From contig CAWJCH010000016.1 of the NCBI GenBank assembly GCA_963841205.1, positions 42,788-106,787 of the forward strand: a stretch of DNA of 64,000 nt, given 5' to 3'. Source of the stretch: CAWAWP01 sp963841205 (lineage in GTDB: Bacteria; Chloroflexota; Ktedonobacteria; Ktedonobacterales; JADMIN01). This document shows positions 46,093-54,722 of this stretch, in pieces; position 1 is the stretch's first letter, and each line of letters opens with the position of its first letter. The position numbers were made by a program, and so were the translations under genes. The notes under the pieces were generated by a model. It was not told the DNA's origin and searched no databases. It saw nothing but the letters and a program-made list of their open reading frames with translations.

Positions 46093-47874
46093 TCAGCGCG
46101 CCGAGGTGCGTTCCCGCGACGTGGCGGCCGCCTTGCCGTTTGCACCGTTCGATCCGTTGGACCTGGTTGCGTCACTCGTGACGCCCGCCACAAGTCCTGC
46201 CGATTCGGCGTCTTGGATGGTGTAGCGATAACCCTGCTCGGTGAGGAAGAGCTGGCGGTTGGCAGAGAAGTCCTGGTCGCGGGTGTCGCGCGTGACGACG
46301 GTGTAGAAATGCGCGGGCCGCCCGTCGGACTTGGGCCGCAGCAATCGACCAAGACGCTGTGCCTCCTCCTGCCGCGAGCCGAAGGTGCCGGAGACCTGGA
46401 TCGCGACGTTGGCGTCCGGCAGATCGATGGCGAAGTTCGCCACCTTGCTGACGACGAGACGCTTCAACTCGCCGCGCCGAAAGCGATCGTACAGTTTCTC
46501 GCGCTGGGCGTTGTTGGTGCGGCCGGTGAGCAGCGGCGCGCCGAGCAGATCTGAGAGATACTTCAGCTGGTCGAGGTACTGGCCGATGATGAGGACCTGA
46601 TCGTCGGCATGCTGCGCCAGCAGGCTCTGCACGATCTCCATCTTGCGGGGGTTCTCCGCGGCCATGCGATACTTCTCGCGCTCTTCGGCCAGCGCGTAGG
46701 TCATGCGTTGGTCGTCGGGAAGGGCAACGCGGATCTCGGCGCATTCGGCGGTGGCGATCCAGCCTTGGCGTTCCAGCTCGCGCCACGGGACGTCATAACG
46801 TTTCGGTCCGACGAGGCCGAAGACTTCGGCTTCGCGCCCGTCCTCTCGCACGAGGGTGGCGGTGAGGCCGAGCCGGCGGCGCGCCTGGATCTCGGCCGTC
46901 AGCCGGAAGACCGGCGCGGGCAGGAGGTGTACCTCGTCGTAGATGATCAGGCCCCAGTTGTGGCCGGTGACAAGGCCGAAGTGCGGGAAGTCTTCGCCGT
47001 CGCTGGGCCGGTAGGTCAATATCTGATAGGTGGTGACGGTGACTGGGCGTATCTCTTTGCGGTCGCCGGTGTACTCGCCGACCTCCGTAGGGGACAGATT
47101 CGTCTTGTCGAGCAGCTCGGCGATCCATTGGCGCACCGCGACGGTGTTCGGCGTCAGGATCAGCGTCGCACGCCGCACCGCCGCCATCGCGCCGATCCCC
47201 ACGATCGTCTTGCCTGCGCCGCAGGGTAGCACCACCACGCCGCTTCCGCCGCGCACGCTGCCGGCGGCATAGAACGCGGAGACGGCGTCCTGTTGGTACT
47301 CGCGGAGGGCGAAGGGATCGTGCGCGGCGGTGTGGTCGCGCACCTGTAACGTCAACGGGTCTCCCTCGACGTAGCCCGCGAGATCCTCGGCGGGGTAGCC
47401 GATGGCGACGAGGGCTTGCTTGATGTGGCCGCGACGAGCACTGTCGACAAGCAACGTGTGGGCGTCGCGTTGTGAGAGGATGAAGGGCTGGATGCGCTTC
47501 TGACGCTGGACCTCAGCGATAAGCACGTCGTCTTCGGAGGTCAGCAGCAGTTCGTCGCCGCTCCGTGAGAGCTTCACCTTGCCGTAGCGGCCGATATAGT
47601 CGCGCACGTCGCTGACGACGTTGGCCGGCAGATCCCACTTGCTGAAGCGCATCAGCATCTCGATGACGCGCGTCGCGTCGCAGCCGCCCGCGGCGGCGTT
47701 CCACAGCGAGAGGGGCGTCAGGCGGTAGGTATGGATGTGCTCGGGAGATTTCTCCAACTCGGCAAACTGCGCCAGGGCGTCGCGCGCCTCGGCATACAGC
47801 GGGTGGTCAACCTCCAGCAGCAACGTCCGGTCGCTCTGGACGACGAGTGGATTTGCGGTGGTGTGTATGGTCAC
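46093..47874 (-). CDS. XPB/Ssl2-type DNA repair helicase
   Basis: 593 residues, superfamily 2 helicase like eukaryotic XPB and archaeal/bacterial XPB, a 3'-5' translocase used in nucleotide excision repair. N-terminal domain with TYRLTPLSLWNAAAGG, then motif I LPCGAGKTIVGIGAM, motif II IIYDEVHLLPA, motif III LGLTATLVREDG, a RED-like loop (VREDGRE), the thumb region, and motif VI EEAQRLGRLLRPK. The GTG at 47874 is preferred (GCGGAGG upstream); the frame opens at 47988 inside the next gene. The nuclease partner Bax1, often adjacent in archaea, is not present. The C-terminus is a Ser/Asn/Gly tail. Confidence 0.92.
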   Translation of the reverse strand: MTIHTTANPLVVQSDRTLLLEVDHPLYAEARDALAQFAELEKSPEHIHTYRLTPLSLWNAAAGGCDATRVIEMLMRFSKWDLPANVVSDVRDYIGRYGKVKLSRSGDELLLTSEDDVLIAEVQRQKRIQPFILSQRDAHTLLVDSARRGHIKQALVAIGYPAEDLAGYVEGDPLTLQVRDHTAAHDPFALREYQQDAVSAFYAAGSVRGGSGVVVLPCGAGKTIVGIGAMAAVRRATLILTPNTVAVRQWIAELLDKTNLSPTEVGEYTGDRKEIRPVTVTTYQILTYRPSDGEDFPHFGLVTGHNWGLIIYDEVHLLPAPVFRLTAEIQARRRLGLTATLVREDGREAEVFGLVGPKRYDVPWRELERQGWIATAECAEIRVALPDDQRMTYALAEEREKYRMAAENPRKMEIVQSLLAQHADDQVLIIGQYLDQLKYLSDLLGAPLLTGRTNNAQREKLYDRFRRGELKRLVVSKVANFAIDLPDANVAIQVSGTFGSRQEEAQRLGRLLRPKSDGRPAHFYTVVTRDTRDQDFSANRQLFLTEQGYRYTIQDAESAGLVAGVTSDATRSNGSNGANGKAAATSRERTSAR

Positions 47875-47963
47875 GGAGCCTCCGCCCCAGGTACTCTCAG
47901 CGTGTATGCGATGGCGAGTACGCGCCCCCGTCGTGGTGGTCGACGTCGCCAGCGGCCTCAGCT

Positions 47964-48633
47964 TTAGAGATTCGGCGCTTCCGCCCAACGGGTCAGATAG
48001 CGCCGGACCGTCTCGGATGTGATTGTCTCATACCCGCGCAGGAGGTGACGCGCCCCGCCGATCACGCGCAGGCCGCAGCCGCCGGGGAGCGCACCGATCC
48101 AGGGTTCGAGTTTGTGGCGCGGCGACACCTCGTCATACTCGCCCGTCACGAAGAGTTTTGGTCGATCAAATTGCGCGAGCTCGGCGGTGAGCCGCAGCGC
48201 AGGCGGGCTGACGGCCACGACGGTGCGTACCCGTGCGTCGTGCTCCGCATAAGTAAGCGCCACGTACGCGCCAAAGGCGTGGCCGATCAGCGCGAGCTTC
48301 GCGGCGTCGGCCCCTGGCTGCGCCAGGAGGAAATCGACGGCGCCGGCCACGTCCAGCGGCTCGAGGCGTCCGTCAGTCTGCGCCCCCTGGCTGCGCCCGA
48401 CGCCGCGAAAATTGAAGCGCAACACCAGCATACCCGCGGCGGCGAGATCTTCCGCGACGCGCTCGAGCAGCGGCTCGTCGAGAGAGCTGGTGGCAGGCTG
48501 CGAGTGGCAGAGGACGATCGCGGGGTGCAGGCGTATCGGTCTGACCTGGGATGCGTGCGAGCCGACCCTCGAGCAAGTACGTGGGGCGGCCTGCGGCGGG
48601 AAACGTGACGCCTTCGTCGAAAACCTGGGGCAT
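47964..48633 (-). pseudogene. Alpha/beta hydrolase, frameshifted near its N-terminus
   Basis: Serine hydrolase-fold protein. The sequence from AIVLCHSQPATSSLDEPLLE to the end is intact: LVLRFNFRGVGRSQGAQ, a nucleophile elbow LALIGHAFGAYVAL (G-H-A-F-G, so Ala replaces the usual Ser at the nucleophile position), LFVTGEYDEVSP (acid) and GGARHLLRGYE (His). The natural start MPQVFDEGVTFPAAGRPTYLL at 48633 is in another frame, needing a +1 shift near 48500-48540. With the nucleophile altered too, it resembles non-catalytic YheT-like or decayed hydrolases. An alternative in-frame start at 48710 makes an unlikely N-terminus. Confidence 0.65.
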
Positions 48634-48722
48634 GGTACTCGCTCATCCATTCCTCGCCAACGGAGATGTCTTGTTCCGCAGTGCATGCCAGTCGGCGGGC
48701 TGCCCATCACTATATGCCCGCC

Positions 48723-48760
48723 GTCGTGAAGCCGTCAAACAGTCGTGAAGCCGTCAAACA
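48723..48760. repeat. 19-base tandem duplication
   Basis: GTCGTGAAGCCGTCAAACA is present twice in a row (48723-48741, 48742-48760) between the hydrolase and the HTH gene. Another example of recent short tandem duplication in this genome. Confidence 0.9.
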
Positions 48761-48852
48761 GTGGAATGGTGACGCGGGAGGGGATCAGAGAGGGAAAGTC
48801 ACGCACGGCTCCGCTACGTACCCGCCAAACTAGGCCATCGGCACAGTCGTGC

Positions 48853-49119
48853 TCAGACGTAAGGAATCCACGGGCTGTCGTCGGTCGTGTTCTCTTCGTC
48901 CGGCAGGGGCGTTGCTTCGAGACCTTCCCCGTCGGGACCCCGCAGGCGCGTGAGGCGCTCGACATCGTCGCGGCGATAGAGGCGGGTGCGGCGAATGCCT
49001 TGACGGTAGCTCGGCAGGATGCCACGGCTGACGTAGGCGTAGAGCGTCGCGGGCTTAACGTGCAGCAGATCGCACGCTTCGTGCGCTGAGAGGAACGCCT
49101 CGCCATTCATCACAATCAT
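48853..49119 (-). CDS. Small helix-turn-helix (excisionase/MerR-like) protein divergent from citrate synthase
   Basis: 88 residues. FLSAHEACDLLHVKPATLYA followed by YVSRGILPSYRQ is a helix_turn_helix_17 type DNA-binding fold; the YAYVSRG signature is the one found as the N-terminal domain of citA-type citrate synthases in Actinobacteria. Here it is a separate gene, transcribed away from a citrate synthase 262 bases off. The ATG at 49119 follows GGAGGG. The C-terminus is acidic (PDEENTTDDSP). It probably regulates the divergent citrate synthase gene; its own promoter is overlapped by two GTCAACC repeats. Confidence 0.78.
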   Translation of the reverse strand: MIVMNGEAFLSAHEACDLLHVKPATLYAYVSRGILPSYRQGIRRTRLYRRDDVERLTRLRGPDGEGLEATPLPDEENTTDDSPWIPYV

Positions 49120-49181
49120 GTCAGCCCTCCGGCTTCTTCCTCCGCTGGCACCCGCGCGGCGGCTTCAGGCCTCACCTCGCC

Positions 49182-49211
49182 AGTATAGCGTTGGGCGGCG
49201 CTGAGCGTCAA
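49182..49211 (-). promoter_or_regulatory. Promoter of the HTH gene, overlapping direct repeats
   Basis: Minus-strand TTGACG (49211-49206) and TATACT (49187-49182), 18 bases apart. GTCAACC at 49207-49213 and again at 49220-49226 (13-base period) overlaps and flanks the -35 box, as expected of a regulator site. Confidence 0.6.
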
Positions 49212-49254
49212 CCATGCGGGTCAACCTTTCGCAAGGCGTGTACGGTCGTTACCC

Positions 49255-49283
49255 TGGACACATCAACAGAAATCAAGTAGTAT
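49255..49283 (+). promoter_or_regulatory. Promoter of citrate synthase
   Basis: TGGACA (49255-49260) and TAGTAT (49278-49283) with a 17-base spacer, 98 bases before the ATG. It diverges from the HTH gene promoter, 43 bases away. Confidence 0.6.
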
Positions 49284-49381
49284 CAGGATGACGGAGGCGC
49301 CACGAAGCGTCGCGCCAGCCGGTGTGGGCGAAGCGGCCCATGGAGATACTCGCGTAGTCACGTGTCGACGAGGAGCAGGAC

Positions 49382-50506
49382 ATGAGCTCATCTAGTGTGG
49401 CACCCAAGGGCCTCGACGGCGTCGTCGTAGCCTCCACCAACATCAGTCACGTCTTCGGCGAAGAAGGCCGCCTCGTCTATCGCGGCTACGAGATCGACCA
49501 ACTCGCCGCCAACGTCTCGTATGAAGAGGTCTGCCACCTGCTGTGGAAGGGCAGACTGCCGAACCGTGCTGAGCTCGCTGAGCTAAACGCGGCAATGCGC
49601 TCCCAACGGACGCTGCCACCGGCCGCGGATGCCGCCTTGCGCGCGCTGCCGCCCTCGACCGAGCCGATGGATGCACTGCGCACCGTCGCCTCCGCGGCGG
49701 GCGCTGCGCTGCCGATTAGCGGGACGCCGACCTACGAGCAGGCCATCTCCCTCACCGCATGCTTTCCGACGATCATGGCGGGCTTTAACCGATTGCGAAA
49801 CGGCAAACAAACCATCGCGCCGGATGCCTCGTTGGGCCACGCCGCCAACTACCTCTACATGCTGACGGGCGAGAAGCCGTCGGAGAACCACGTCAAGAGC
49901 CTCGACACGTACCTAGTGCTGCTGGCCGACCACGGCATGAACGCATCGACATTCACGGCGCGGGTGATCGCGTCAACGGAGTCGGACCTCGCCTCGTGCA
50001 TCATCGGCGGCATCGGCGCACTGAAAGGTCCGCTGCACGGCGGCGCCCCGTCGCTTGTGATGGATATGCTGGACGAGATCGGCGGCGTGCAGAACATTCA
50101 GCCATGGGTAGACAGCAAGGTCGCCGGCGGCAAGAAGATCATGGGCTTCGGCCACCGTATCTACCGCACCACCGACCCGCGCGCCGAGATCCTGCGCGAG
50201 ATGGCGCATCAGGCCTCGACGGAGGGGTTCTGGGCGCTGGCCAAGGGCACTGAAGACTACGCCGTGCAGGCGCTGAACCGCAAGGAAGGCCACCGCATCT
50301 ATACCAACGTCGAGTTCTATTCGGCAACGGTGCTCAACTCGGTGGGACTGCCGCGCGACCTCTATCCGCCGACCTTCGCGGTGAGTCGCGTCGCGGGATG
50401 GTCGGCCCATGTGCTGGAGCAGCTGATCGGCAATCGCTTGATTCGGCCCCAGTCGGAGTATGTCGGACCACAGGGCTTCGTCTTCAAGCCGATCGACCAG
50501 CGGTGA
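49382..50506 (+). CDS. gltA: Citrate synthase (citrate/2-methylcitrate synthase family)
   Basis: Condenses oxaloacetate with acetyl-CoA, entry to the TCA cycle; relatives use propionyl-CoA. At 374 residues it is the short type I-like form. Active-site elements: LLADHGMNASTFTARV (His), GALKGPLHGGAPSLVMDML (His), IMGFGHRIYRTTDPRA (His/Arg) and NVEFYSATVLNSVGLPRDLY with the catalytic Asp position shown as Glu-Phe in VEFYSA, as is common in this group. AGGAG precedes the ATG. The N-terminus begins directly with GLDGVVVASTNISHVFGEEG, without the HTH domain that fused homologues carry; the HTH is encoded divergently instead. Confidence 0.93.
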   Translation: MSSSSVAPKGLDGVVVASTNISHVFGEEGRLVYRGYEIDQLAANVSYEEVCHLLWKGRLPNRAELAELNAAMRSQRTLPPAADAALRALPPSTEPMDALRTVASAAGAALPISGTPTYEQAISLTACFPTIMAGFNRLRNGKQTIAPDASLGHAANYLYMLTGEKPSENHVKSLDTYLVLLADHGMNASTFTARVIASTESDLASCIIGGIGALKGPLHGGAPSLVMDMLDEIGGVQNIQPWVDSKVAGGKKIMGFGHRIYRTTDPRAEILREMAHQASTEGFWALAKGTEDYAVQALNRKEGHRIYTNVEFYSATVLNSVGLPRDLYPPTFAVSRVAGWSAHVLEQLIGNRLIRPQSEYVGPQGFVFKPIDQR

Positions 50507-50526
50507 GGTCGACCGCTGGGTCCGCA

Positions 50527-50554
50527 TCGCCCCTTCTCGCGGGAGAGGGGGCGA
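50527..50554 (+). terminator. Stem-loop after citrate synthase
   Basis: TCGCCCC-T-TCTC and GAGA-G-GGGGCGA form a 12-pair stem with a 3- to 4-base loop, 20 bases after the stop codon, followed by a T/G-rich TTGCTGTTGTG. Probable intrinsic terminator; it also belongs to the CT/GA-rich repeat group of the window. Confidence 0.65.
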
Positions 50555-50913
50555 TTGCTGTTGTGCGGGCATTTGACGAGGGTGGCGTATGCGACCGAAA
50601 TCAACATGTGTCGAGCCAAACGAACCTTAGGAATGGCTATGGTTGCAGGGGCCGCCGCGACATCGTGTGAGCGGATCCGGACCCGAACAACGAACTGATG
50701 AGGGGGTGCACCGGCACAGCGAGCAACGGCTGACGGGCGCACAACCAGCTATCCTGCTTGCGATAACGCCGCCGGTCCGGGTACGTGCCGGATTATGCCA
50801 TCCCGCCCCTGAGTTCCGAGCGCCCACCTGGCACGGGTAGTGCGGTGCCGCAGGTCATCTTATGACCATTAGCCCGGCGGCAGCATGGACGTGGTGATTC
50901 AGGAACTTCACCG
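50555..50913. other. Intergenic before the GH65-like gene, no gene seen
   Basis: 359 bases without a supported frame or recognisable regulatory structure. Confidence 0.5.
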
Positions 50914-52962
50914 ATGGTCAAACCAACAGATCCGATCAGTCCGCCTCCGGTTTCAGCGTGGCATGCGCAGTACCTACCGGCGTATGTAGCGAATGGCATG
51001 CTGGGGCTTCGCGTCGGGCACATTCCACAGCTCTACGGGGTGGCGATGGTGAGCGGGTTCGAGGGTCTGGATCCGCTGACCGGGGTGGAGGCGTTTGCCC
51101 GTGCCCCGTATCCGCTCGCGGGGAATGTGCAGATCGGGGAAGCGGCGCTGACTGATCCGGGACGCGCGATCCTCCGTGAGCAACGATATGACTTCTCATG
51201 CGGAGAGCTGCACACGAGTCTCACGCTGGAAGAAGGAGGGATCCGGGCCGATATCGGGGTGGTCACCCTGTGCAGCCGGACACGGCCAACGGTGGCGCTG
51301 CAGGAGACGGTGGTGCGCGTGGACCATGACTGCGACCTGACCCTCTCGGCGGGGCTCGACGCGAGGGAGGTGCCCGGTTCCTGGGGTGCGGTGGTGGGCG
51401 GACCGTTCGATTGGCGGAGTCCGGGTGAACTCAGTTCGTGTGGGCTGGCGTACGAGACGGAGTTGTCTGGCACGGATAGGTACGATCGCGCTCTGCGCCA
51501 CTTGGCGACGGGTCCGCTGATGACCAGTTACTCGTTCCGGGCCACTGCCGGCCAGGAGTACGTGCTGCGCCAGTACAGCAGTCTGGTGCCGCTCGCCATG
51601 CATTCCCAGCCGTACATGCAGGCGGCGCGGCTCGCATATGCGGCGCGGCTGCGCGGCTTTGACGGACTGCGCACGGATAACCGGGCCGCCTGGGCGCAGC
51701 TCTGGCAGGCGCGGTTGGTCCTGGCAGGCGCGCCGAAGCGCTGGCAGGCGCTGGCCGACGCCGCGTTTTTCTATTTGCAGACCTCGGTGCACGGCGCGGC
51801 TCCATCCGCCACTTCGGTGTTCGGGCTGGCTTACTGGCCGACCTACCACTATTACCGGGGTCACCTGATGTGGGACATCGAGACGTTCGCGATACCCCCG
51901 CTGCTGCTGACCCACCCGGAGGCAGCGCTCGGCCTGCTGCATTACCGCGCGACGCGGCTGCCTGCCGCCTTCGCGAACGCCGCTCTGACCGGCTACCGCG
52001 GCGCCCAGTACCCGTGGGAGAGCAGCCTGCAACACGGCCACGAGGCCACCCCGATTGACGCCGCGGCCCCTGCCACTGAGCATCACATCAACATGGACGT
52101 TGCCTGCGCCTTCGCCCGGTATGTCCACGCCACTGGCGATCGCGAGTTCGCCAGCCGCGAGGCATTTCCGGTAATGTATGCCGTGGCGGATTGGATAACC
52201 TCCCGCGTGCTGCTGACACCACGCGGCTACGAGGTCCGCGGAGTGACCGGCATCGCCGAGACCGGTACGACTGTTGACAACGACGCGTTCACCAACATGG
52301 CCGCGGCAATCGCCCTGCGCGAAACGGCGGCGCTGGCGCGCGCGCTCGACATGCCGGACCGTCCGGAGTGGTCGGCCATCGCAGATGGGCTGGTGATTCC
52401 GGTAGACCCGGAAACCGGGGTCATCGCGAACCATGACGGCTACAAGCCCGACGAACCCCAGGGCGCCACACCGGGCGCAGCGGCGGGCCTCTTCCCGCTC
52501 GGCTACCAGACGGACTCGCGCATCGAGCGCGAGACACTGCGGTTCTACGTGGCATTGGCCGACAGGTACGCGGGTGAGCCGATGCTATCGGCCATGCTGG
52601 GCACGTACGCCGCCCGGGTAGGCGACCGAGCGGCCGCGCTGGACCTCTTCGAGAAGGGGTACAGCAACTTCGTCGTGGAGCCCTTCGCTATCACCGCCGA
52701 GTTCAGCCCATCGGTGTTTCCAAACCAGCCCCTCGCTGGCCCCTTTACCGCCAACCTGGGTGGATTTCTCTCCAGTTGCCTGTACGGGCTGACCGGCCTG
52801 CGGCTGCACGACGGCAGCCCATCGTCGTGGTGCGAGCGCCCAGTAGTCCTACCCACCGGTTGGGACGCGATTACCGTGGACCGACTCTGGGCACGACACC
52901 AGCCCCACCGGTTACAGGCCGAGCACGCCGCCCAGCGAGCCAGCCTCCAGCAGCTCACCTAA
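50914..52962 (+). CDS. Glycoside hydrolase family 65-like protein (ATHL1/acid trehalase type)
   Basis: 682 residues with the (alpha/alpha)6 barrel region of GH65: an N-terminal beta-sandwich (to about residue 230), FGLAYWPTYHYYRGHLMWDIETFAIPPLL, GYRGAQYPWESSLQHGHEATP (both longer than quoted motifs elsewhere, shown only in parts), HHINMDVACAFARYVHATGD and a late TGIAETGTTVDNDAFTNMAA. WDIE and WES-GHE are the usual sugar-binding and acid residues. Closest by feel are protein-glucosylgalactosylhydroxylysine glucosidase-like/ATHL1 proteins and acid trehalases rather than disaccharide phosphorylases, since no beta-phosphoglucomutase is adjacent. Probably acts on an alpha-glucoside such as trehalose or kojibiose. 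No signal peptide. Confidence 0.8.
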   Translation: MVKPTDPISPPPVSAWHAQYLPAYVANGMLGLRVGHIPQLYGVAMVSGFEGLDPLTGVEAFARAPYPLAGNVQIGEAALTDPGRAILREQRYDFSCGELHTSLTLEEGGIRADIGVVTLCSRTRPTVALQETVVRVDHDCDLTLSAGLDAREVPGSWGAVVGGPFDWRSPGELSSCGLAYETELSGTDRYDRALRHLATGPLMTSYSFRATAGQEYVLRQYSSLVPLAMHSQPYMQAARLAYAARLRGFDGLRTDNRAAWAQLWQARLVLAGAPKRWQALADAAFFYLQTSVHGAAPSATSVFGLAYWPTYHYYRGHLMWDIETFAIPPLLLTHPEAALGLLHYRATRLPAAFANAALTGYRGAQYPWESSLQHGHEATPIDAAAPATEHHINMDVACAFARYVHATGDREFASREAFPVMYAVADWITSRVLLTPRGYEVRGVTGIAETGTTVDNDAFTNMAAAIALRETAALARALDMPDRPEWSAIADGLVIPVDPETGVIANHDGYKPDEPQGATPGAAAGLFPLGYQTDSRIERETLRFYVALADRYAGEPMLSAMLGTYAARVGDRAAALDLFEKGYSNFVVEPFAITAEFSPSVFPNQPLAGPFTANLGGFLSSCLYGLTGLRLHDGSPSSWCERPVVLPTGWDAITVDRLWARHQPHRLQAEHAAQRASLQQLT

Positions 52963-53183
52963 AGACGGGCGGCGTTTGTCTACGTTTTGTCTACGTGCAG
53001 CACGTTGAAGCCAGACCAAGATCTTGCTCTATTGCGGGGGATAGCCTTGTATTCTGCGCCAGCGCAGTCGACAAATGCGCTCGGTTGCGCCACTGGTACA
53101 TCGAGTTCGGCGTTTCGGTAGTCGGCCGTCGCGCGCCAATCCTGAGCCCGCAGCGCAGGGAGACGTGAGCTACCCCGGTCGGC

Positions 53184-54668
53184 CTACCTTTCGCCGACAC
53201 GGTGAAGCTTGACGAAATTCGTGCGCGCATGGCCGGCGAATGGCATGCCACCGACAATGACGACGTGATCTCCACGCTCGGCTAATCCTTCCTCGCGGAG
53301 GCGGCCATCGACCCAGTCGATGAGCTCCTCGGTGTCACCTCGTAGTTCGCTCGAACGCGCTTCCACGCCCCACCAGAGCGCCAAGCGACGGTAGACGATC
53401 TCAAACGGGGTGTAGGCGACGATGGCGGCGTTCGGACGTGTCTTGGAGATGAGATGCGCGGAGGCCCCGGTGCGCGTGAAGACGACGATGAGTTTGGTGT
53501 GCGCTTGCTCGGCCAAAGTGTGCGCGGCGGCACAGACCGCGCGCGCGCAACCCGCCTGACTCACTGCTGGCGCCGTGGGCGACGCGGTCCAGTGGCCATC
53601 TGTTTCCTCGGCGATGCGCGCCATGACACGTACCGCTTCGACCGGGAAATCACCCACCGCCGTCTCGCCGCTCAGCATCACCGCATCGGTGCCGTCCAGG
53701 ATGGCGTTCGCCACGTCGCTCGCCTCGGCGCGCGTGGGACGCGGGCTGTGGATCATGGATTCCAGCATCTGCGTGGCGGTGATCACCGGCAGGCCGAAGG
53801 CATTGGCCCGCGCGATGACGCGCTTCTGGACGAGCGGCACCTGCTCCAGGGGCATCTCCACGCCGAGGTCGCCGCGCGCCACCATGACGCCGTCCGCGAC
53901 GCGCAGGATGTCATCCAGATGCTCGATGGCTTCGGGCTTTTCGAGCTTGGCGATCAGCGGGATGGTCGCCTCTGCGGCATATGCGGAGGGGTGCAGCACC
54001 GCGAGGTTCGGCTCCGGCGGCTTCTTCGATTCGGCAAGCGTCGCGGCGATCAGTTGTTTCGCCTCGTGAAGGTCCTCCGCGCGGCGCACGAAGCTCAAGG
54101 CGATGTAGTCCACACGATGACGCACGCCGAAGACCAGATCGGCCTTGTCCTTCTCTGTGAGCGCGGGCGCGCTGACCGCGACGCCTGGCAGATTGATGCC
54201 CTGGTGTTCGGCGAGCACGCCGCCGTGCACGACGCGGCACCGCACATCGGTTCCCTCCGCCCCCTCGACGCGCAGCTCGATAGCGCCATCCGAGAGCAGA
54301 ACACGATCGCCGGCGGCCACGTCGCTCGGCAGTGCGGCGTATGTGGTCGCGACGCGCGTCGCGTCGCCATCCAACGGCCTCGTGGTGATGGTGAAGAGAA
54401 GGCCATCGTTCAACAACACTGGCTTGCCGCCCGCCAACGAGCCCGTACGAATCTTCGGTCCCTGGAGATCCTGCAGGACCGCGATCGAGCGACCGAGTCG
54501 CTCGGCGACGGCGCGCACCTCGGAGATGCGGCGCTCGTGCTCGTCGAGCGAGCCGTGCGAGAAGTTGATGCGCGCGACATCCATTCCCGCGCGCATCAGC
54601 GCCTCGACACGCTCCTCGCCATCGGTGGCCGGCCCGAGGGTGCAGACAATCTTCGTGCGTCGGGGCAT
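53184..54668 (-). CDS. pyk: Pyruvate kinase
   Basis: Final glycolytic step, phosphoenolpyruvate plus ADP to pyruvate plus ATP. 494 residues, typical. Landmarks: RRTKIVCTLGPAT, GMDVARINFSHGSLDEHERR, the LQDLQGPKIRTG motif, SFVRRAED, the signature IAKLEKPEAIEHLDDI (Lys and Glu that bind metal), GVMVARGDLGVEMPLE and a C-terminal effector domain (AVVFTRTGASAHLISKTRP-like, IVAYTPFE). It is preceded upstream by coaE on the same strand with a 54-base gap, a possible operon. Divergent from nothing; convergent with the GH65 gene. Confidence 0.97.
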   Translation of the reverse strand: MPRRTKIVCTLGPATDGEERVEALMRAGMDVARINFSHGSLDEHERRISEVRAVAERLGRSIAVLQDLQGPKIRTGSLAGGKPVLLNDGLLFTITTRPLDGDATRVATTYAALPSDVAAGDRVLLSDGAIELRVEGAEGTDVRCRVVHGGVLAEHQGINLPGVAVSAPALTEKDKADLVFGVRHRVDYIALSFVRRAEDLHEAKQLIAATLAESKKPPEPNLAVLHPSAYAAEATIPLIAKLEKPEAIEHLDDILRVADGVMVARGDLGVEMPLEQVPLVQKRVIARANAFGLPVITATQMLESMIHSPRPTRAEASDVANAILDGTDAVMLSGETAVGDFPVEAVRVMARIAEETDGHWTASPTAPAVSQAGCARAVCAAAHTLAEQAHTKLIVVFTRTGASAHLISKTRPNAAIVAYTPFEIVYRRLALWWGVEARSSELRGDTEELIDWVDGRLREEGLAERGDHVVIVGGMPFAGHARTNFVKLHRVGER

Positions 54669-54722
54669 ATGTGGCCTCCCCTGCTGCCGGGACCCGCGCG
54701 AATCGCCCGCGATGGTCGTACG

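Noticed and set aside
48373..48633. Separate 86-codon gene upstream of the hydrolase
   Set aside because: Its first 30 residues look like the missing hydrolase N-terminus; after the shift point the sequence becomes arginine-rich noise.
51196..52434. 412-codon open frame antisense to the GH65-like gene
   Set aside because: No ribosome site or domain; explained by codon bias of the gene on the other strand.
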